From the NCBI GenBank assembly GCA_937872465.1, contig CALMSR010000039.1, positions 203,039 through 267,038 on the forward strand: DNA of 64,000 nt, given 5' to 3'. Every line of letters starts with the position of its first letter. Within the stretch, counting starts at the first letter, position 1. This DNA is from an uncultured Paracoccaceae bacterium (GTDB lineage: Bacteria; Pseudomonadota; Alphaproteobacteria; Rhodobacterales; Rhodobacteraceae). Shown in pieces: positions 8,472 through 16,718 of this stretch. The notes under the pieces were generated by a model that saw only the letters and a list, made by a program, of their open reading frames with translations, searched no databases and was not told the origin of the DNA. The position numbers were made by a program, and so were the translations under genes.

Positions 8472-9158
8472 TTGCGACTGAGACTTCTCACGATCGGACT
8501 TGCGCTTCCTGCCCTTGCCGGGGTCGCCGCCGCACAGGTCGCGCCGACACCCGATGAGGTCGCCGGCTACTCCGGATTGCATGCTGCAGCGCACGCCGGA
8601 GATGCCGAGCGGATCGCCGAGTTCGCCGCCTCCGGGGCCGATGTCGACGCCCGGGACGGCGCCGGACGAACACCGGCGCACGTCGCCGCGTTCGCATCGA
8701 ACGACGAAGCCCTGCGCGCACTGGCGGCGGCCGGCGCTGACCTGAACGCTCTCGAGGGCCAGGCCTACGACGTGCTGACGATTGCGGCCGTGGCCAATGA
8801 CCCGGCGTTGGTGAAGCTTGCGCTGGCGCTCGGCAATCGCGCCGACCTTGTCACGAGCCCCTATGACGGCACGGCGCTGATCGCCGCCGCGCACCTCGGT
8901 CATCACGAAGTCGTCCGCGTGCTCGCCGCCGGTGGAGCGCCTCTCGACCATGTCAACAATCTCGGTTGGACGGCCTTGATGGAGGCGGTGGTGCTGGGGG
9001 ACGGCGGCCCCGCCCACGTCGCGACGGTCCAGGTCCTTCTGTCGGCCGGAGCCGATCCAGCGATTGGCGACCGGAATGGCGTGACACCGCTCGCTCACGC
9101 CGAGGCGAGGGGATACTCGCAGATCGCGGCACTGCTCGAGGCGGCGCAACTCGAATGA
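8472..9158 (+). CDS. Exported ankyrin-repeat protein (moron gene, reversed in late operon)
   Basis: A 228-residue protein read from a TTG codon, with a Sec-type signal peptide (RLRLLTIGLALPALAGVAAAQ, cleavage expected after AAA) followed by about five ankyrin repeats; clear units include YSGLHAAAHAGD, GRTPAHVAAF, GTALIAAAHLGHHEVV, GWTALMEAV and GVTPLAHAEARGYSQI. Ankyrin repeats bind other proteins; here the protein would act in the periplasm. It is transcribed against the surrounding late genes and is absent from lambda-like gene orders, the usual mark of a moron that can be expressed in the lysogen. Possible roles include superinfection exclusion or shielding against oxidants, as with bacterial periplasmic AnkB proteins; neither can be shown here. 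Confidence 0.85.
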   Translation: MRLRLLTIGLALPALAGVAAAQVAPTPDEVAGYSGLHAAAHAGDAERIAEFAASGADVDARDGAGRTPAHVAAFASNDEALRALAAAGADLNALEGQAYDVLTIAAVANDPALVKLALALGNRADLVTSPYDGTALIAAAHLGHHEVVRVLAAGGAPLDHVNNLGWTALMEAVVLGDGGPAHVATVQVLLSAGADPAIGDRNGVTPLAHAEARGYSQIAALLEAAQLE

Positions 9159-9177
9159 CGCCGGTCTTCCCGCACCA

Positions 9178-9810
9178 TCAGAACTTCTGTTCCACCCAGT
9201 TCGCCACGATCAGCCCCGGCACCGCGTCATGCGCGCGCTCGGCGTCGCGCGCCAGATCCAGCCGCTTCGGCAGCTTGACCTGTGGGACGAGCAGGAAGAT
9301 CGGCGCGGTGACCTGGCCGCGCCCAGTCTTCGAGCGCGACACCGCCGCCAGCCCGCGCGTGTTGAGCCGGACGCTGTCCGCGACCAGCAGGCTCGGCCCG
9401 GTGCGGCGATAGACGAAGCGTAGCCTGAGCCCGGTCTTCCGCTCCCATGCGCCGGGCGTGATGCGCCGCCCGCCGAGCGCCCTGCCGGCGGCTGGCGTCG
9501 GGATCGCCAGCCACAGGCCGTTCTTCGAGCGGATCAGCGGCCCGGCGTCGTGGGCGCCGACGATCACCGGCGCCTTCGACCAGACCAGCGCCGCAGCGTT
9601 GAGGCTGGCTCCGGCCTTCGGGAACACCTCCGACCGGACCGAGTTGGCGAGCCGGGCCCCGAGCCCGGCGCCGACGATCTGCCCGCGCCAGGCGAGCTTC
9701 AGGTCTGTACCGGCTTCGCGCATCGCCGCCGACACCGCCCGCTCGCCTGCGGCGATCTCCGCCGTCATCAACGCGACGAGGTCCGGCCGGATGTCGAGCT
9801 TGAGCTTCAT
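9178..9810 (-). CDS. Phage minor tail/head-tail protein, DUF6441-like
   Basis: A 210-residue protein starting MKLKLDIRPDLVALM. It resembles, from memory, DUF6441 proteins found next to head-tail joining genes in Rhodobacterales prophages, at the place where lambda has gpZ/HK97 gp10 tail-completion proteins. It has basic clusters and a conserved-looking PLIRSKNGLWLAIPTPAAG segment near residue 95. Start ATG 9810 overlaps the previous stop by four bases. The precise structural role is not established. Confidence 0.7.
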   Translation of the reverse strand: MKLKLDIRPDLVALMTAEIAAGERAVSAAMREAGTDLKLAWRGQIVGAGLGARLANSVRSEVFPKAGASLNAAALVWSKAPVIVGAHDAGPLIRSKNGLWLAIPTPAAGRALGGRRITPGAWERKTGLRLRFVYRRTGPSLLVADSVRLNTRGLAAVSRSKTGRGQVTAPIFLLVPQVKLPKRLDLARDAERAHDAVPGLIVANWVEQKF

Positions 9811-10118
9811 GGGGGGCTCGTATCCAGCGTCCAGACCAGCCGCTCGCCATCGCGCACCGGCTCGCCCTGGACGACGAAGGTCTCGGTCCCGAGCACGAGC
9901 CGGTCGCCCGGCCGCGGGGCGACCACCTCGCTCACCCGCACGTCGAAGCGCGTGGTCTCCGACCAGAGCCGCGCCTCGCCGAACTCTGTGATGGCGTCGC
10001 CGCGGCGGGAGATGACGCGGACGGGGAACGAGCCCCCGTCCGCCGGCTCGTACGTCGCATTTCGCCCGAGGTTCGGATCAGTGAAGAGCGCGTCGATCGC
10101 CGCGGCGAAGGCGCCCAT
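9807..10118 (-). CDS. Head-tail joining protein
   Basis: A 103-residue beta-rich protein immediately after the major capsid gene (its ATG overlaps the capsid TGA by one base). Size and position match lambda FII-type or ATPase-stabilising head-tail connectors, and it contains the short barrel-like pattern PGDRLVLGTETFVVQGEP near residue 75 often annotated as a head-tail adaptor. The longer in-frame extension into the capsid gene is only an antisense-like alternative frame and was not used. Confidence 0.7.
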   Translation of the reverse strand: MGAFAAAIDALFTDPNLGRNATYEPADGGSFPVRVISRRGDAITEFGEARLWSETTRFDVRVSEVVAPRPGDRLVLGTETFVVQGEPVRDGERLVWTLDTSPP

Positions 10119-11140
10119 CAGTTGCTGCTGTGGAGCCGGACCGCGAGGCGCGGCCGCTTGTTGACCGGCAGGATCGAGGCCTCGGTCTTCACCTCGATGG
10201 CGCTGCCGTCGGGCCGGGCGATCTGCCGGGCGTAGATCGGCAGGCCCATGGTGTTGACGGTCTCGATCAGGTTCGCCGGCGCGCCGTAGGTGACGAAGGT
10301 GTCGAGCGTGCCGAGTGGGAAGGCAATGCCCTCGCCGGCCGGGATCAGCGTCTCGGTCGCCCCGGTCGAGAGCGTCACGGTGGCGTTGTACTCCTCGAAG
10401 ACGATGCCACCGAACGGGAAGCGCCGGCGGGTGTCCTCGCGGAGCGGCTGCGCCCCGGTCGAGGAGAAGTAGCGGTAGGCCTCCTCGACCTTGGCATGCC
10501 CGATCAGCTTGTCGAAGAACTCCGGGGAGACGAGCGCCAGCACGCCTGTCATGGTCTCGCCCTTCAGCTCGGTCTCGACCTTCCTGAGCACCTCGCGGAT
10601 CTTTGCCTGCACCTGCGTCCCGGCGGTGCCGAGCACGAAGTCGACGGCGAGCTGCGCCAGGGCGAACTCGGCGAAGTAGTCGTAGAGGGTGACGCCGGCC
10701 CCGTCCTTGACGATGCCGCGCAGCGCGTTCACCTCCATGTACTCGCGGGTCTGCGCGTGCTTCACCCGCATCCGGGTCAGCTTGCGCTCCATGACGGTGG
10801 CGAGCGGATCGGCGGCATCGGCGACGCCGAAGCCGCGCACCCCCTGAATGTCCTGCGGCGTGACCACGTCGTCGTGCGGGATCCACGGCACGGTGAACGA
10901 GCGCATCGAGCGCGTGTCGCGGTTGGCCACCGTGGCAGGCCCGCCGAGCGGCACGGTCGGGAGCAGGTTCAGGACGCCCTCGGCCTGCTCGATGACGACC
11001 GAGCGCTGGGTGACACCCTCGAAGCGGAAGAGGCCGAGCTGGCCGAGGCGGGTGTAGACGTTCGGCAGGATGTTGATGGCCTGGGTCATCTCGGCGAGCG
11101 AGTACCCACCCGCGTCGAAGGGATTCAGCATCACGACCAT
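10118..11140 (-). CDS. Major capsid protein, lambda gpE family
   Basis: A 340-residue protein of the lambda gpE (Phage_cap_E) family: N-terminal NPFDAGGYSLAEMTQAINILPN, a middle region around LALVSPEFFDKLIGHAKVEEAYRYF typical of the HK97-fold A domain, and a C-terminal LIETVNTMGLPIYARQI stretch. It is one short gap after the gpD-type decoration gene, as in lambda. Length agrees with gpE (341). It forms the icosahedral shell together with the decoration protein. Confidence 0.93.
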   Translation of the reverse strand: MVVMLNPFDAGGYSLAEMTQAINILPNVYTRLGQLGLFRFEGVTQRSVVIEQAEGVLNLLPTVPLGGPATVANRDTRSMRSFTVPWIPHDDVVTPQDIQGVRGFGVADAADPLATVMERKLTRMRVKHAQTREYMEVNALRGIVKDGAGVTLYDYFAEFALAQLAVDFVLGTAGTQVQAKIREVLRKVETELKGETMTGVLALVSPEFFDKLIGHAKVEEAYRYFSSTGAQPLREDTRRRFPFGGIVFEEYNATVTLSTGATETLIPAGEGIAFPLGTLDTFVTYGAPANLIETVNTMGLPIYARQIARPDGSAIEVKTEASILPVNKRPRLAVRLHSSN

Positions 11141-11199
11141 GGGGCCGGACTCCTATGAGCAGGATGAAGGGAGCGGGCGAAGCCCGGGGATCGGAGAGA

Positions 11200-11222
11200 T
11201 GGCCGCCCGTCGCGGGCGGCCA
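11200..11222. promoter_or_regulatory. Perfect 10-bp stem-loop between gpD and capsid genes
   Basis: The arms TGGCCGCCCG and CGGGCGGCCA pair perfectly around a three-base loop in the 85-base gap between the gpD-like stop and the capsid ATG. There is no run of T on either side, so it is a weak terminator at most. It could act as an attenuator or protect the 3' end of a short gpD message. Confidence 0.45.
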
Positions 11223-11225
11223 TAA

Positions 11226-11615
11226 TCAGGCGGTGTCGCGCGGCACCAGCCCGGCGGCTACCAGCTGGCCGTGCTTGGCCGCGATCTCCGCCGCCTGGTC
11301 GACCGAGGGGTCGAAGACGAGCGCCGCCTTCGCGACGATCGCCGGGCCGCGGGCGACGACGAGCCCGGTTGCGTCCGCCGCAGTGGCGTCGACCGCCTCG
11401 ATCAGCACGGCGACGGCGGTCTCGGCGCCCTCGTCGCCGACGACCTGCGCGGCGGGCGAGAGCCGGTACTTGGCCGTCGCGGTGATCTTCCCGAGCACGG
11501 CGCCGAGCGGGTAGCTCGTGCCGGCCTTCAGCGTCACCGCCTCGCGGCAGTAGTTGGCGTTCAGCTCGAACTTCAGGAGATCGCCGAGCGTCGGCGTCTG
11601 GGTCAGGACGGGCAT
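11226..11615 (-). CDS. Head decoration protein, lambda gpD family
   Basis: A 129-residue protein of the gpD decoration family, which binds as trimers at the three-fold points of expanded capsids and stabilises them against DNA pressure. Seen are the N-terminal segment TPTLGDLLKFELNANYCREAVTL and the beta-rich core with LGAVLGKITATAKYRLSPAA. It lies between the head protease/scaffold gene and the capsid gene in the lambda order C-Nu3-D-E. Slightly longer than lambda gpD (110). Confidence 0.9.
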   Translation of the reverse strand: MPVLTQTPTLGDLLKFELNANYCREAVTLKAGTSYPLGAVLGKITATAKYRLSPAAQVVGDEGAETAVAVLIEAVDATAADATGLVVARGPAIVAKAALVFDPSVDQAAEIAAKHGQLVAAGLVPRDTA

Positions 11616-11633
11616 GGGGTCAGCTCCTCGGGA

Positions 11634-12080
11634 TCAGCTGCGCGGGGCGGCGGCGCGCTCGCGCGCGCGGCGGACGATCGGGCTCTCGGCGCCGGAGGCG
11701 GTGGCCGGCGCCGGCGGGGCGGACACGACCGTGCTGGCGTCGCTCCGCGCGGCCAGCGCCTCCAGCACCGAGCGCCGCAGCGCGTCCGGCGAGACGCTGC
11801 GCGCCATGGCGTCGGCGGCGTCGATGGCGACGCCGAGCCGTCCCGCCTGCGCCGCCACCGACGCGATCTCCGCGAACTCGGCGCGCAGCCGTGCGGCCGC
11901 GGCATTGGCGACGGACTCTGCCGGCGCCGGGGCCGCCGGGATGACGGGGCTCGCAGCCATCGCGGCGGCCGCGGTGCCCGCCGGCGCGGTCGCGGCCTGC
12001 GTTTCCGGTGCGCCCGGCGTTGCCGGCGGATCGACGACGGCGGGCGTCTCGGTGCTGGCAGTGGTCGTCTGGTCGGTCAT
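11634..12080 (-). CDS. Nested capsid scaffold protein (Nu3-like, internal start in protease gene)
   Basis: An internal ATG at 12080, in the same frame as the protease, would give a 148-residue scaffold (start MTDQTTTASTETPAV). It is preceded on the minus strand by CAGGGAA about seven bases upstream, a good ribosome-binding site that serves no other purpose inside a coding region. Its sequence is a disordered Ala/Pro/Thr stretch plus a charged helical C-terminus, as in lambda Nu3. The internal start is inferred from the motif and from lambda precedent. Confidence 0.65.
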   Translation of the reverse strand: MTDQTTTASTETPAVVDPPATPGAPETQAATAPAGTAAAAMAASPVIPAAPAPAESVANAAAARLRAEFAEIASVAAQAGRLGVAIDAADAMARSVSPDALRRSVLEALAARSDASTVVSAPPAPATASGAESPIVRRARERAAAPRS

Positions 12081-12968
12081 GCTGGTTCCCTGCGTTGGTC
12101 GGGTGGGAAGGAGCCGGGCAGCGCGGCCCGGCGGCGGATCGAGGCTTGCGGCGAGGTCGGCGAGAGCCTGGTCGAGCGTGCCGATCCGGTCGGCGAAGCC
12201 GGCCGCCATGCCGCGTGGACCGCGCCAGATCGCGGCCTCGCTGCCGCGCACCGTCTCGGGCGTGAGGCGCCGGTTGTGGGCGACCAGCGCGCAGAGTTCG
12301 GCATGCAGCGCATCGACGTCGGCCTGGATCGCAGTCAACGCCCTGTCGGAGAGCGGCTCGTGGCTGTTGCCGTCGACCTTGCGCGCGCCAGCATGGATCA
12401 GCGTCCACTTCTGGCCAGCCATGGCGTCGGCACCGCTCGCGTCGACATGCGCGGCGACGACGCCGATCGAGCCGATCTCCGCCGTGCGGGTGACGTAGAT
12501 GCGCTCGGCGGCGCTGGCGATCGCAAAGGCCGCGGACAACGCACTCTCGCGTGCCACCGCCCACAGGGGCTTCCCGGCGTCGGCCCGCAGTGCGGCCAGC
12601 TCGTCGACCAGGTCGAAGAGCCCGCCGACCTCGCCGCCCGGCGAGTCGATCTCGAGGAGCACCGCCCGGACCGCCGGGTCGGTGAACGCCGCCTCCAGCG
12701 TTCGGCCGAGCGCGCCGTAGTCGGTCGCGCCGAGCAGGCTCGTCAGCCAGTCGCCGCGGGTCAGCAGCGGCCCGAGCACCGGCACGATCGCGATGCCGTC
12801 GTCGGTCACGGCGTAGCCCCGGCGCCGGGGACCGTCATCGTCGCGCGGCGGGAACAGCGCCGACGGCATCGAGGACGTGGTCAGGCCGCCCGCGAGCAGC
12901 CCGTCGAGCGCGCGCGGGGCGAGGGCCAGCGGCCGGCCGGCGAGCCGGGCGAGCAGTGCATTGGTCAT
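11634..12968 (-). CDS. Head maturation protease, S49/ClpP-like, with in-frame scaffold (lambda gpC-like)
   Basis: A 444-residue protein. Residues about 60-290 form an S49 signal-peptide-peptidase-like serine protease: the SPGGEVGG oxyanion segment near 108, the catalytic-serine region ESALSAAFAIASAA near 142-155 and the Lys-bearing downstream helix. The C-terminal 150 residues are an Ala/Pro/Thr linker followed by a helical part, corresponding to the lambda Nu3 scaffold that is encoded in frame at the end of C. The protease processes portal and scaffold during head assembly. It overlaps the portal gene by four bases. Confidence 0.9.
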   Translation of the reverse strand: MTNALLARLAGRPLALAPRALDGLLAGGLTTSSMPSALFPPRDDDGPRRRGYAVTDDGIAIVPVLGPLLTRGDWLTSLLGATDYGALGRTLEAAFTDPAVRAVLLEIDSPGGEVGGLFDLVDELAALRADAGKPLWAVARESALSAAFAIASAAERIYVTRTAEIGSIGVVAAHVDASGADAMAGQKWTLIHAGARKVDGNSHEPLSDRALTAIQADVDALHAELCALVAHNRRLTPETVRGSEAAIWRGPRGMAAGFADRIGTLDQALADLAASLDPPPGRAARLLPTRPTQGTSMTDQTTTASTETPAVVDPPATPGAPETQAATAPAGTAAAAMAASPVIPAAPAPAESVANAAAARLRAEFAEIASVAAQAGRLGVAIDAADAMARSVSPDALRRSVLEALAARSDASTVVSAPPAPATASGAESPIVRRARERAAAPRS

Positions 12969-14464
12969 CGGCGTCCTCGATTGGCGGTCGCATCCGGAAC
13001 GGTGTCATCGGGTGCCGGCGCATCGCCGGGCACGTCGGCGTCGCTGGCCGCAAGATCGATCGGAGCCGCGCTGGCGAAGCTCAGTCCCAGCTCCCGCTCC
13101 CGCGCCCGGTCGGCGGCGATCTCGGCGTCGACCTGCTCGGCGTCGTAGCCGCGCTCGGCGAGCGCCTGGCTGCGGCTCTTCAGCCCGGCCTCGATCTGCT
13201 CGATCTCGGCGCGGGCATCCTTCAAGGGATCGACCCAGTCCCACTTCGGCGGCAACCAGGCGCAGGTGGCATGCTCCCGCCGCCGGCGCTCGTAGTCCGG
13301 CAGCTCGAGCGCTCCCGCCATCACGGCGGTGTCGAGCCAGCGCGCCCACACCCGGCGGCAGACCTGCCAGACCATGACCGCGTGCTGGTAGGCCTCGACC
13401 CTGCGGCGGAACTCCAGCAGCGCCAGCCGCGAGTTCGAGTAGTTGGCGCGCACCATGTCGTTCGAGAGGTAGGCGTAAGGAATGCCGAGCGCCGCCGAGA
13501 CCTGCAGCAGCGTGCGGTACTGGAACGGCTCGTAGGTCCCGCCAGAGTCGGCGGGCGCCGAGGTCTGCACCTCCTCGCCGGGCTCGAGCATCACCACCTG
13601 ACCGGGCTGCAGGTCCATGCTGCGCTCGCCCGTGGCATCGCTCTCGGCGACGTCGAACGGCTCGGCCGGCGCGGGCGTGGTGATGAAGAGCGCGTGCATC
13701 GCCGCGACCTTCTTCCGGTCGAGCTCGGCGTCGTCGTACTGGTCGAGCAGGAACAGCTTGACGATCCCCGGCGCGAAGCGGGAGACGCCCCGAAGCTGGC
13801 CCGCGTCGACCGGGTCGACGACGTGGATGACCTCCGAGGCCGGCACCCGCACGGTCTCGCCGGCGAGCCCGGGATCGGTGACATCGCCCGGGTGTCGGCG
13901 CAGGAAGTGGTAGGCGACCCGCCGGCCGATGCGATCGAACTCGATCCCCTGGCGGACCGGGTTGCCGCCCCATGGCTCGGTCCTTCCGAGCGGCAGCATC
14001 TCCGCGGGGATCATCTGCAGCTGCAGCGGCACACTGAGCCCGTCGCCGGGCCGGCGCGGGCGGAAGCGCAGGAAGACCTCGCCGGCGGTGAAGATCTCGC
14101 GCGCGACCCGGCGCTGCAGCCCGTAGAAGTCGGTGAAGCCCTCGGCGTCCGCCTCGTCGGTCCAGTCGAGCCAGAGCCGCTGCACCGCGGCCTTGAGCTT
14201 TGGGTCGCCGATCAGCGACGAGGGCTTGATGCCGGCGCCGACGACGTTGCCGGCCCAGCTCTCGATGGCGTTGGCGGCGTAGCCGTTGTTGCGCACCAGC
14301 CAGCGGGCGCGGGCGGTGATGTCCGCACCGGCGGCGGCGACCAGCGTGTTGAGATGCGCGCGGCTCGGCTGGAAGTGCCGCAGCCGCCGGCTCGCCTGGC
14401 CGGCCTCGAAGCCGCCGACGAGCGCCCCGATGCGCCGGCGCCAGCGGGTCATCGCCTCGGTCAT
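12965..14464 (-). CDS. Portal protein, lambda gpB family
   Basis: A 499-residue portal protein of the lambda gpB family (533 residues in lambda). Typical features are the N-terminal LVRNNGYAANAIESWAGNVVGAGIKP region, EIFTAGEVFLRF near residue 123, IHVVDPVDAGQLRGVSRFAP near 225-245 (gpB-type signature), and PYAYLSNDMVRANYSNSRLALLEF near 345-370. It forms the dodecameric ring through which DNA enters and leaves. The C-terminal 40 residues are Asp/Pro-rich and probably flexible. The next gene overlaps its end by four bases. Confidence 0.93.
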   Translation of the reverse strand: MTEAMTRWRRRIGALVGGFEAGQASRRLRHFQPSRAHLNTLVAAAGADITARARWLVRNNGYAANAIESWAGNVVGAGIKPSSLIGDPKLKAAVQRLWLDWTDEADAEGFTDFYGLQRRVAREIFTAGEVFLRFRPRRPGDGLSVPLQLQMIPAEMLPLGRTEPWGGNPVRQGIEFDRIGRRVAYHFLRRHPGDVTDPGLAGETVRVPASEVIHVVDPVDAGQLRGVSRFAPGIVKLFLLDQYDDAELDRKKVAAMHALFITTPAPAEPFDVAESDATGERSMDLQPGQVVMLEPGEEVQTSAPADSGGTYEPFQYRTLLQVSAALGIPYAYLSNDMVRANYSNSRLALLEFRRRVEAYQHAVMVWQVCRRVWARWLDTAVMAGALELPDYERRRREHATCAWLPPKWDWVDPLKDARAEIEQIEAGLKSRSQALAERGYDAEQVDAEIAADRARERELGLSFASAAPIDLAASDADVPGDAPAPDDTVPDATANRGRR

Positions 14465-14467
14465 CGA

Positions 14468-14680
14468 TCACAGCCCCTTGCTGGCGGCGGTGCGCACGAT
14501 GCGCCGCCGCGCTCCCGCCTTCTCGGCGGCGATGCGCCGTTCGAGGTCGGCGAGTGCTCCCGCCATCTCGGCGTCGCTGGCGTAGCCGACCCGGCGTCCC
14601 TCGACCTCGACGGTGCGCACCCCGCGGTAGCGGGCGGCGAGCAGCGCGTCGCGCTGCGCGATCATCTCGTCGAGAGTCAT
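14468..14680 (-). CDS. gpW-like head-tail connector
   Basis: A 70-residue basic protein (lambda gpW has 68) located between large terminase and portal, exactly as in lambda. It has an N-terminal helix with the gpW-like MIAQRDALLAARYRG, then a beta-turn with RTVEVEGRRVGYASDAEM, and a second helix LADLERRIAAEKAGARRR. gpW plugs the portal ring after packaging and provides the binding surface for the tail. It starts 10 bases after the terminase stop. Confidence 0.88.
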   Translation of the reverse strand: MTLDEMIAQRDALLAARYRGVRTVEVEGRRVGYASDAEMAGALADLERRIAAEKAGARRRIVRTAASKGL

Positions 14681-14690
14681 GGGAACCCCT

Positions 14691-16718
14691 TCAGCCCAGA
14701 TAGCTCGACCGGAACACCCGCCGGCCGCAGCTGGTGCGGCGCCGGATCAGGCCCGCCGACGGTTCCGCGGTCGTTCCGTCCGCCAAGACCCCGTCCGACG
14801 GCGGCGCGGCCGCATCATCACCCGCACCGAGCTGCGCCTCGAGGTCGCGCCACTTCGCCTCCGGCCAGCGGTCGGCGCCCGCGATCCAAGCGGCAGCGCG
14901 GGCGTAGACCCGGGCGTCGAGCGCCTCGTTGCGCTCGCGGAGCTTCTGCCACTCCAGCCGGGCGAAGCCGCGTTTCGTCTTCACCGTGACCAGCTGCTCG
15001 GCGACGAACTGCTTCAGCCATTCGGACTCGACCCAGTCCGGCAGATGCACCGTTCCCGGCGGGAACGAAGCACCCGCGGCCAGCTCTTCCGCCGTCGGCC
15101 GGTCGAGCCGCAGGTGTCGGTAGGTCTCGGCCTTGAAGGTCGAGACCGCGACGGTCCAGAGCCGGGCGCCGCGACGGATGCGGCGGCCGCCTTCGGTGGC
15201 GTCGACGTAGGTCGGCCCCGACACCGGGCTCGCCCGGTTGAAGCCCTCGACGCCCTTCACCGGCGCGACCTGCGCAAACCCCTGCCGCCGGGCCCACGCA
15301 TAGACCGCCGGAGCCTCGTAGCCGGTGTCGACAGCACACCGCGCGATCTGCATCTCGGCGCCGCGCGCGTGCGGCCAGGTGCGGGCGAGCAGCGCCGCGA
15401 GCGTATCCCAGCTGCGGGCATGCTCCGGCCCGCCGTCAATGACGACATGATCGACGAGCCAGCTTTCCAGGCCGCGGCCCCAAGCCCAGACGTCGACCTC
15501 GATGCGGTCCTTCTGCACGTCGGCGCCTGCGGTGAGGAACAGCCCGCCGCGCGGCACTGTCCCCGCGGGCCAATTGCCGCGCCGGTCGTAGAGCCGGCGC
15601 CAGTCCGGGGCCTCGCCGGTCTCGACCCAGGTCTCCCCGAGGATGGTGTTGCGGAAGGCGCGGATCGCCTCGTCCGAGCTGTGCGCCGCCTCCCACGCCC
15701 GCGCGATCCGCTCCCAGCTGAGCCAACCCACCGGGGAGTAGAGCGCGGAGAGGTGGAAGCCGATGGTCGACGGATCGACGGATGTCGCCGTCGCCCGCCA
15801 CTCGCCGTGCTCGAGCATCGCCGTCTTGTGATGCTCGGCGATGGCGGCGTCGCACGCCTCGCAGGCGTAGGCGGCGGTCTCCGGCTTCCCCTTCTCCCAG
15901 CGAAGGCGCTCGAACTTCAACCACTGCGACGCGCCGCAATGCGGGCAGGCCACGAAGAACCGCCGCTGGTCACTCGCCTCGTACTCGCGCTCGATGCGGC
16001 TGAGGCCGCGGATCGTCGGCGTCGAGACCAGGAACACCTTGCGCCGATGCGCAAAGGTCAGCGACCGCGCCTCGGCCAGCGAGACCGGGTCGCCTTCCTC
16101 GTCGGCCGAGGCCGGATAGGCGTCGACCTCGTCGAGGAAGATGTAGCGCGCCGGGGTCGAGCGCAGGCCGACAGCAGAGTTCGCCCCGGTCATGATCAGG
16201 ATGCCGCCGGCGAACTCCTTCGACAGCATGGTGTTGCCGGCGTCGCGCGAGCGCGCCGGCTTCACCTTGTCCCGGAGCGCCGGGCTCTCCTCGATCAGCG
16301 GATCGATGCGCTGGCGCGAGTTGCGCTTGGCGAGCTCGACAGTCGGCTGCACCGCGAGCATCGGCCCGGGCGCCTGGTGGATCACGAAGCCGATGAATGA
16401 ATTGCCACTTTCCGTCGCGCCGACCTGAGCCGCCTTCATGAACACCACCCGCTGCGCCGGGTGCCCCGGCGAAAGCGCGTCCATGATCTCCTTCATGTAC
16501 GGCGTGCGCCGGGTGCGGTAGCGCCCGGGCTCGGCCGCCGAGCGCGAACTGAGCTTTCGGTAGCGGTCGGCCCATTCCGACACGGTGAGCAGCGGGTCGG
16601 GCTTCAGCCCGCCGCCCCAGGCCCGCAACAGCGCCGCGGCCCCGTCGAACGCCAGGATCGGGTCGTCATCCGAGATCGAGCCGAGCCTCGGCGAGCTCGT
16701 CGAGATGCGCTCGGACAT
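14691..16718 (-). CDS. Terminase large subunit, lambda gpA family
   Basis: A 675-residue packaging motor of the GpA family (lambda gpA 641). The N-terminal ATPase has VVFMKAAQVGATESG as the Walker A-like region near residue 92-106 and ARYIFLDEVDAYP as Walker B (about 189-201). The nuclease part follows, with LTAGADVQKDRIEVDVWAW near 395-413 and a late RFARLEWQ-type segment. Two CxxC pairs (CPHCGAS and CEACDAAI, about 260-300) form the zinc element seen in this family. It cuts concatemers, probably making cohesive ends, and drives DNA into the head. Its start overlaps the small-subunit gene by 53 bases. Confidence 0.94.
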   Translation of the reverse strand: MSERISTSSPRLGSISDDDPILAFDGAAALLRAWGGGLKPDPLLTVSEWADRYRKLSSRSAAEPGRYRTRRTPYMKEIMDALSPGHPAQRVVFMKAAQVGATESGNSFIGFVIHQAPGPMLAVQPTVELAKRNSRQRIDPLIEESPALRDKVKPARSRDAGNTMLSKEFAGGILIMTGANSAVGLRSTPARYIFLDEVDAYPASADEEGDPVSLAEARSLTFAHRRKVFLVSTPTIRGLSRIEREYEASDQRRFFVACPHCGASQWLKFERLRWEKGKPETAAYACEACDAAIAEHHKTAMLEHGEWRATATSVDPSTIGFHLSALYSPVGWLSWERIARAWEAAHSSDEAIRAFRNTILGETWVETGEAPDWRRLYDRRGNWPAGTVPRGGLFLTAGADVQKDRIEVDVWAWGRGLESWLVDHVVIDGGPEHARSWDTLAALLARTWPHARGAEMQIARCAVDTGYEAPAVYAWARRQGFAQVAPVKGVEGFNRASPVSGPTYVDATEGGRRIRRGARLWTVAVSTFKAETYRHLRLDRPTAEELAAGASFPPGTVHLPDWVESEWLKQFVAEQLVTVKTKRGFARLEWQKLRERNEALDARVYARAAAWIAGADRWPEAKWRDLEAQLGAGDDAAAPPSDGVLADGTTAEPSAGLIRRRTSCGRRVFRSSYLG

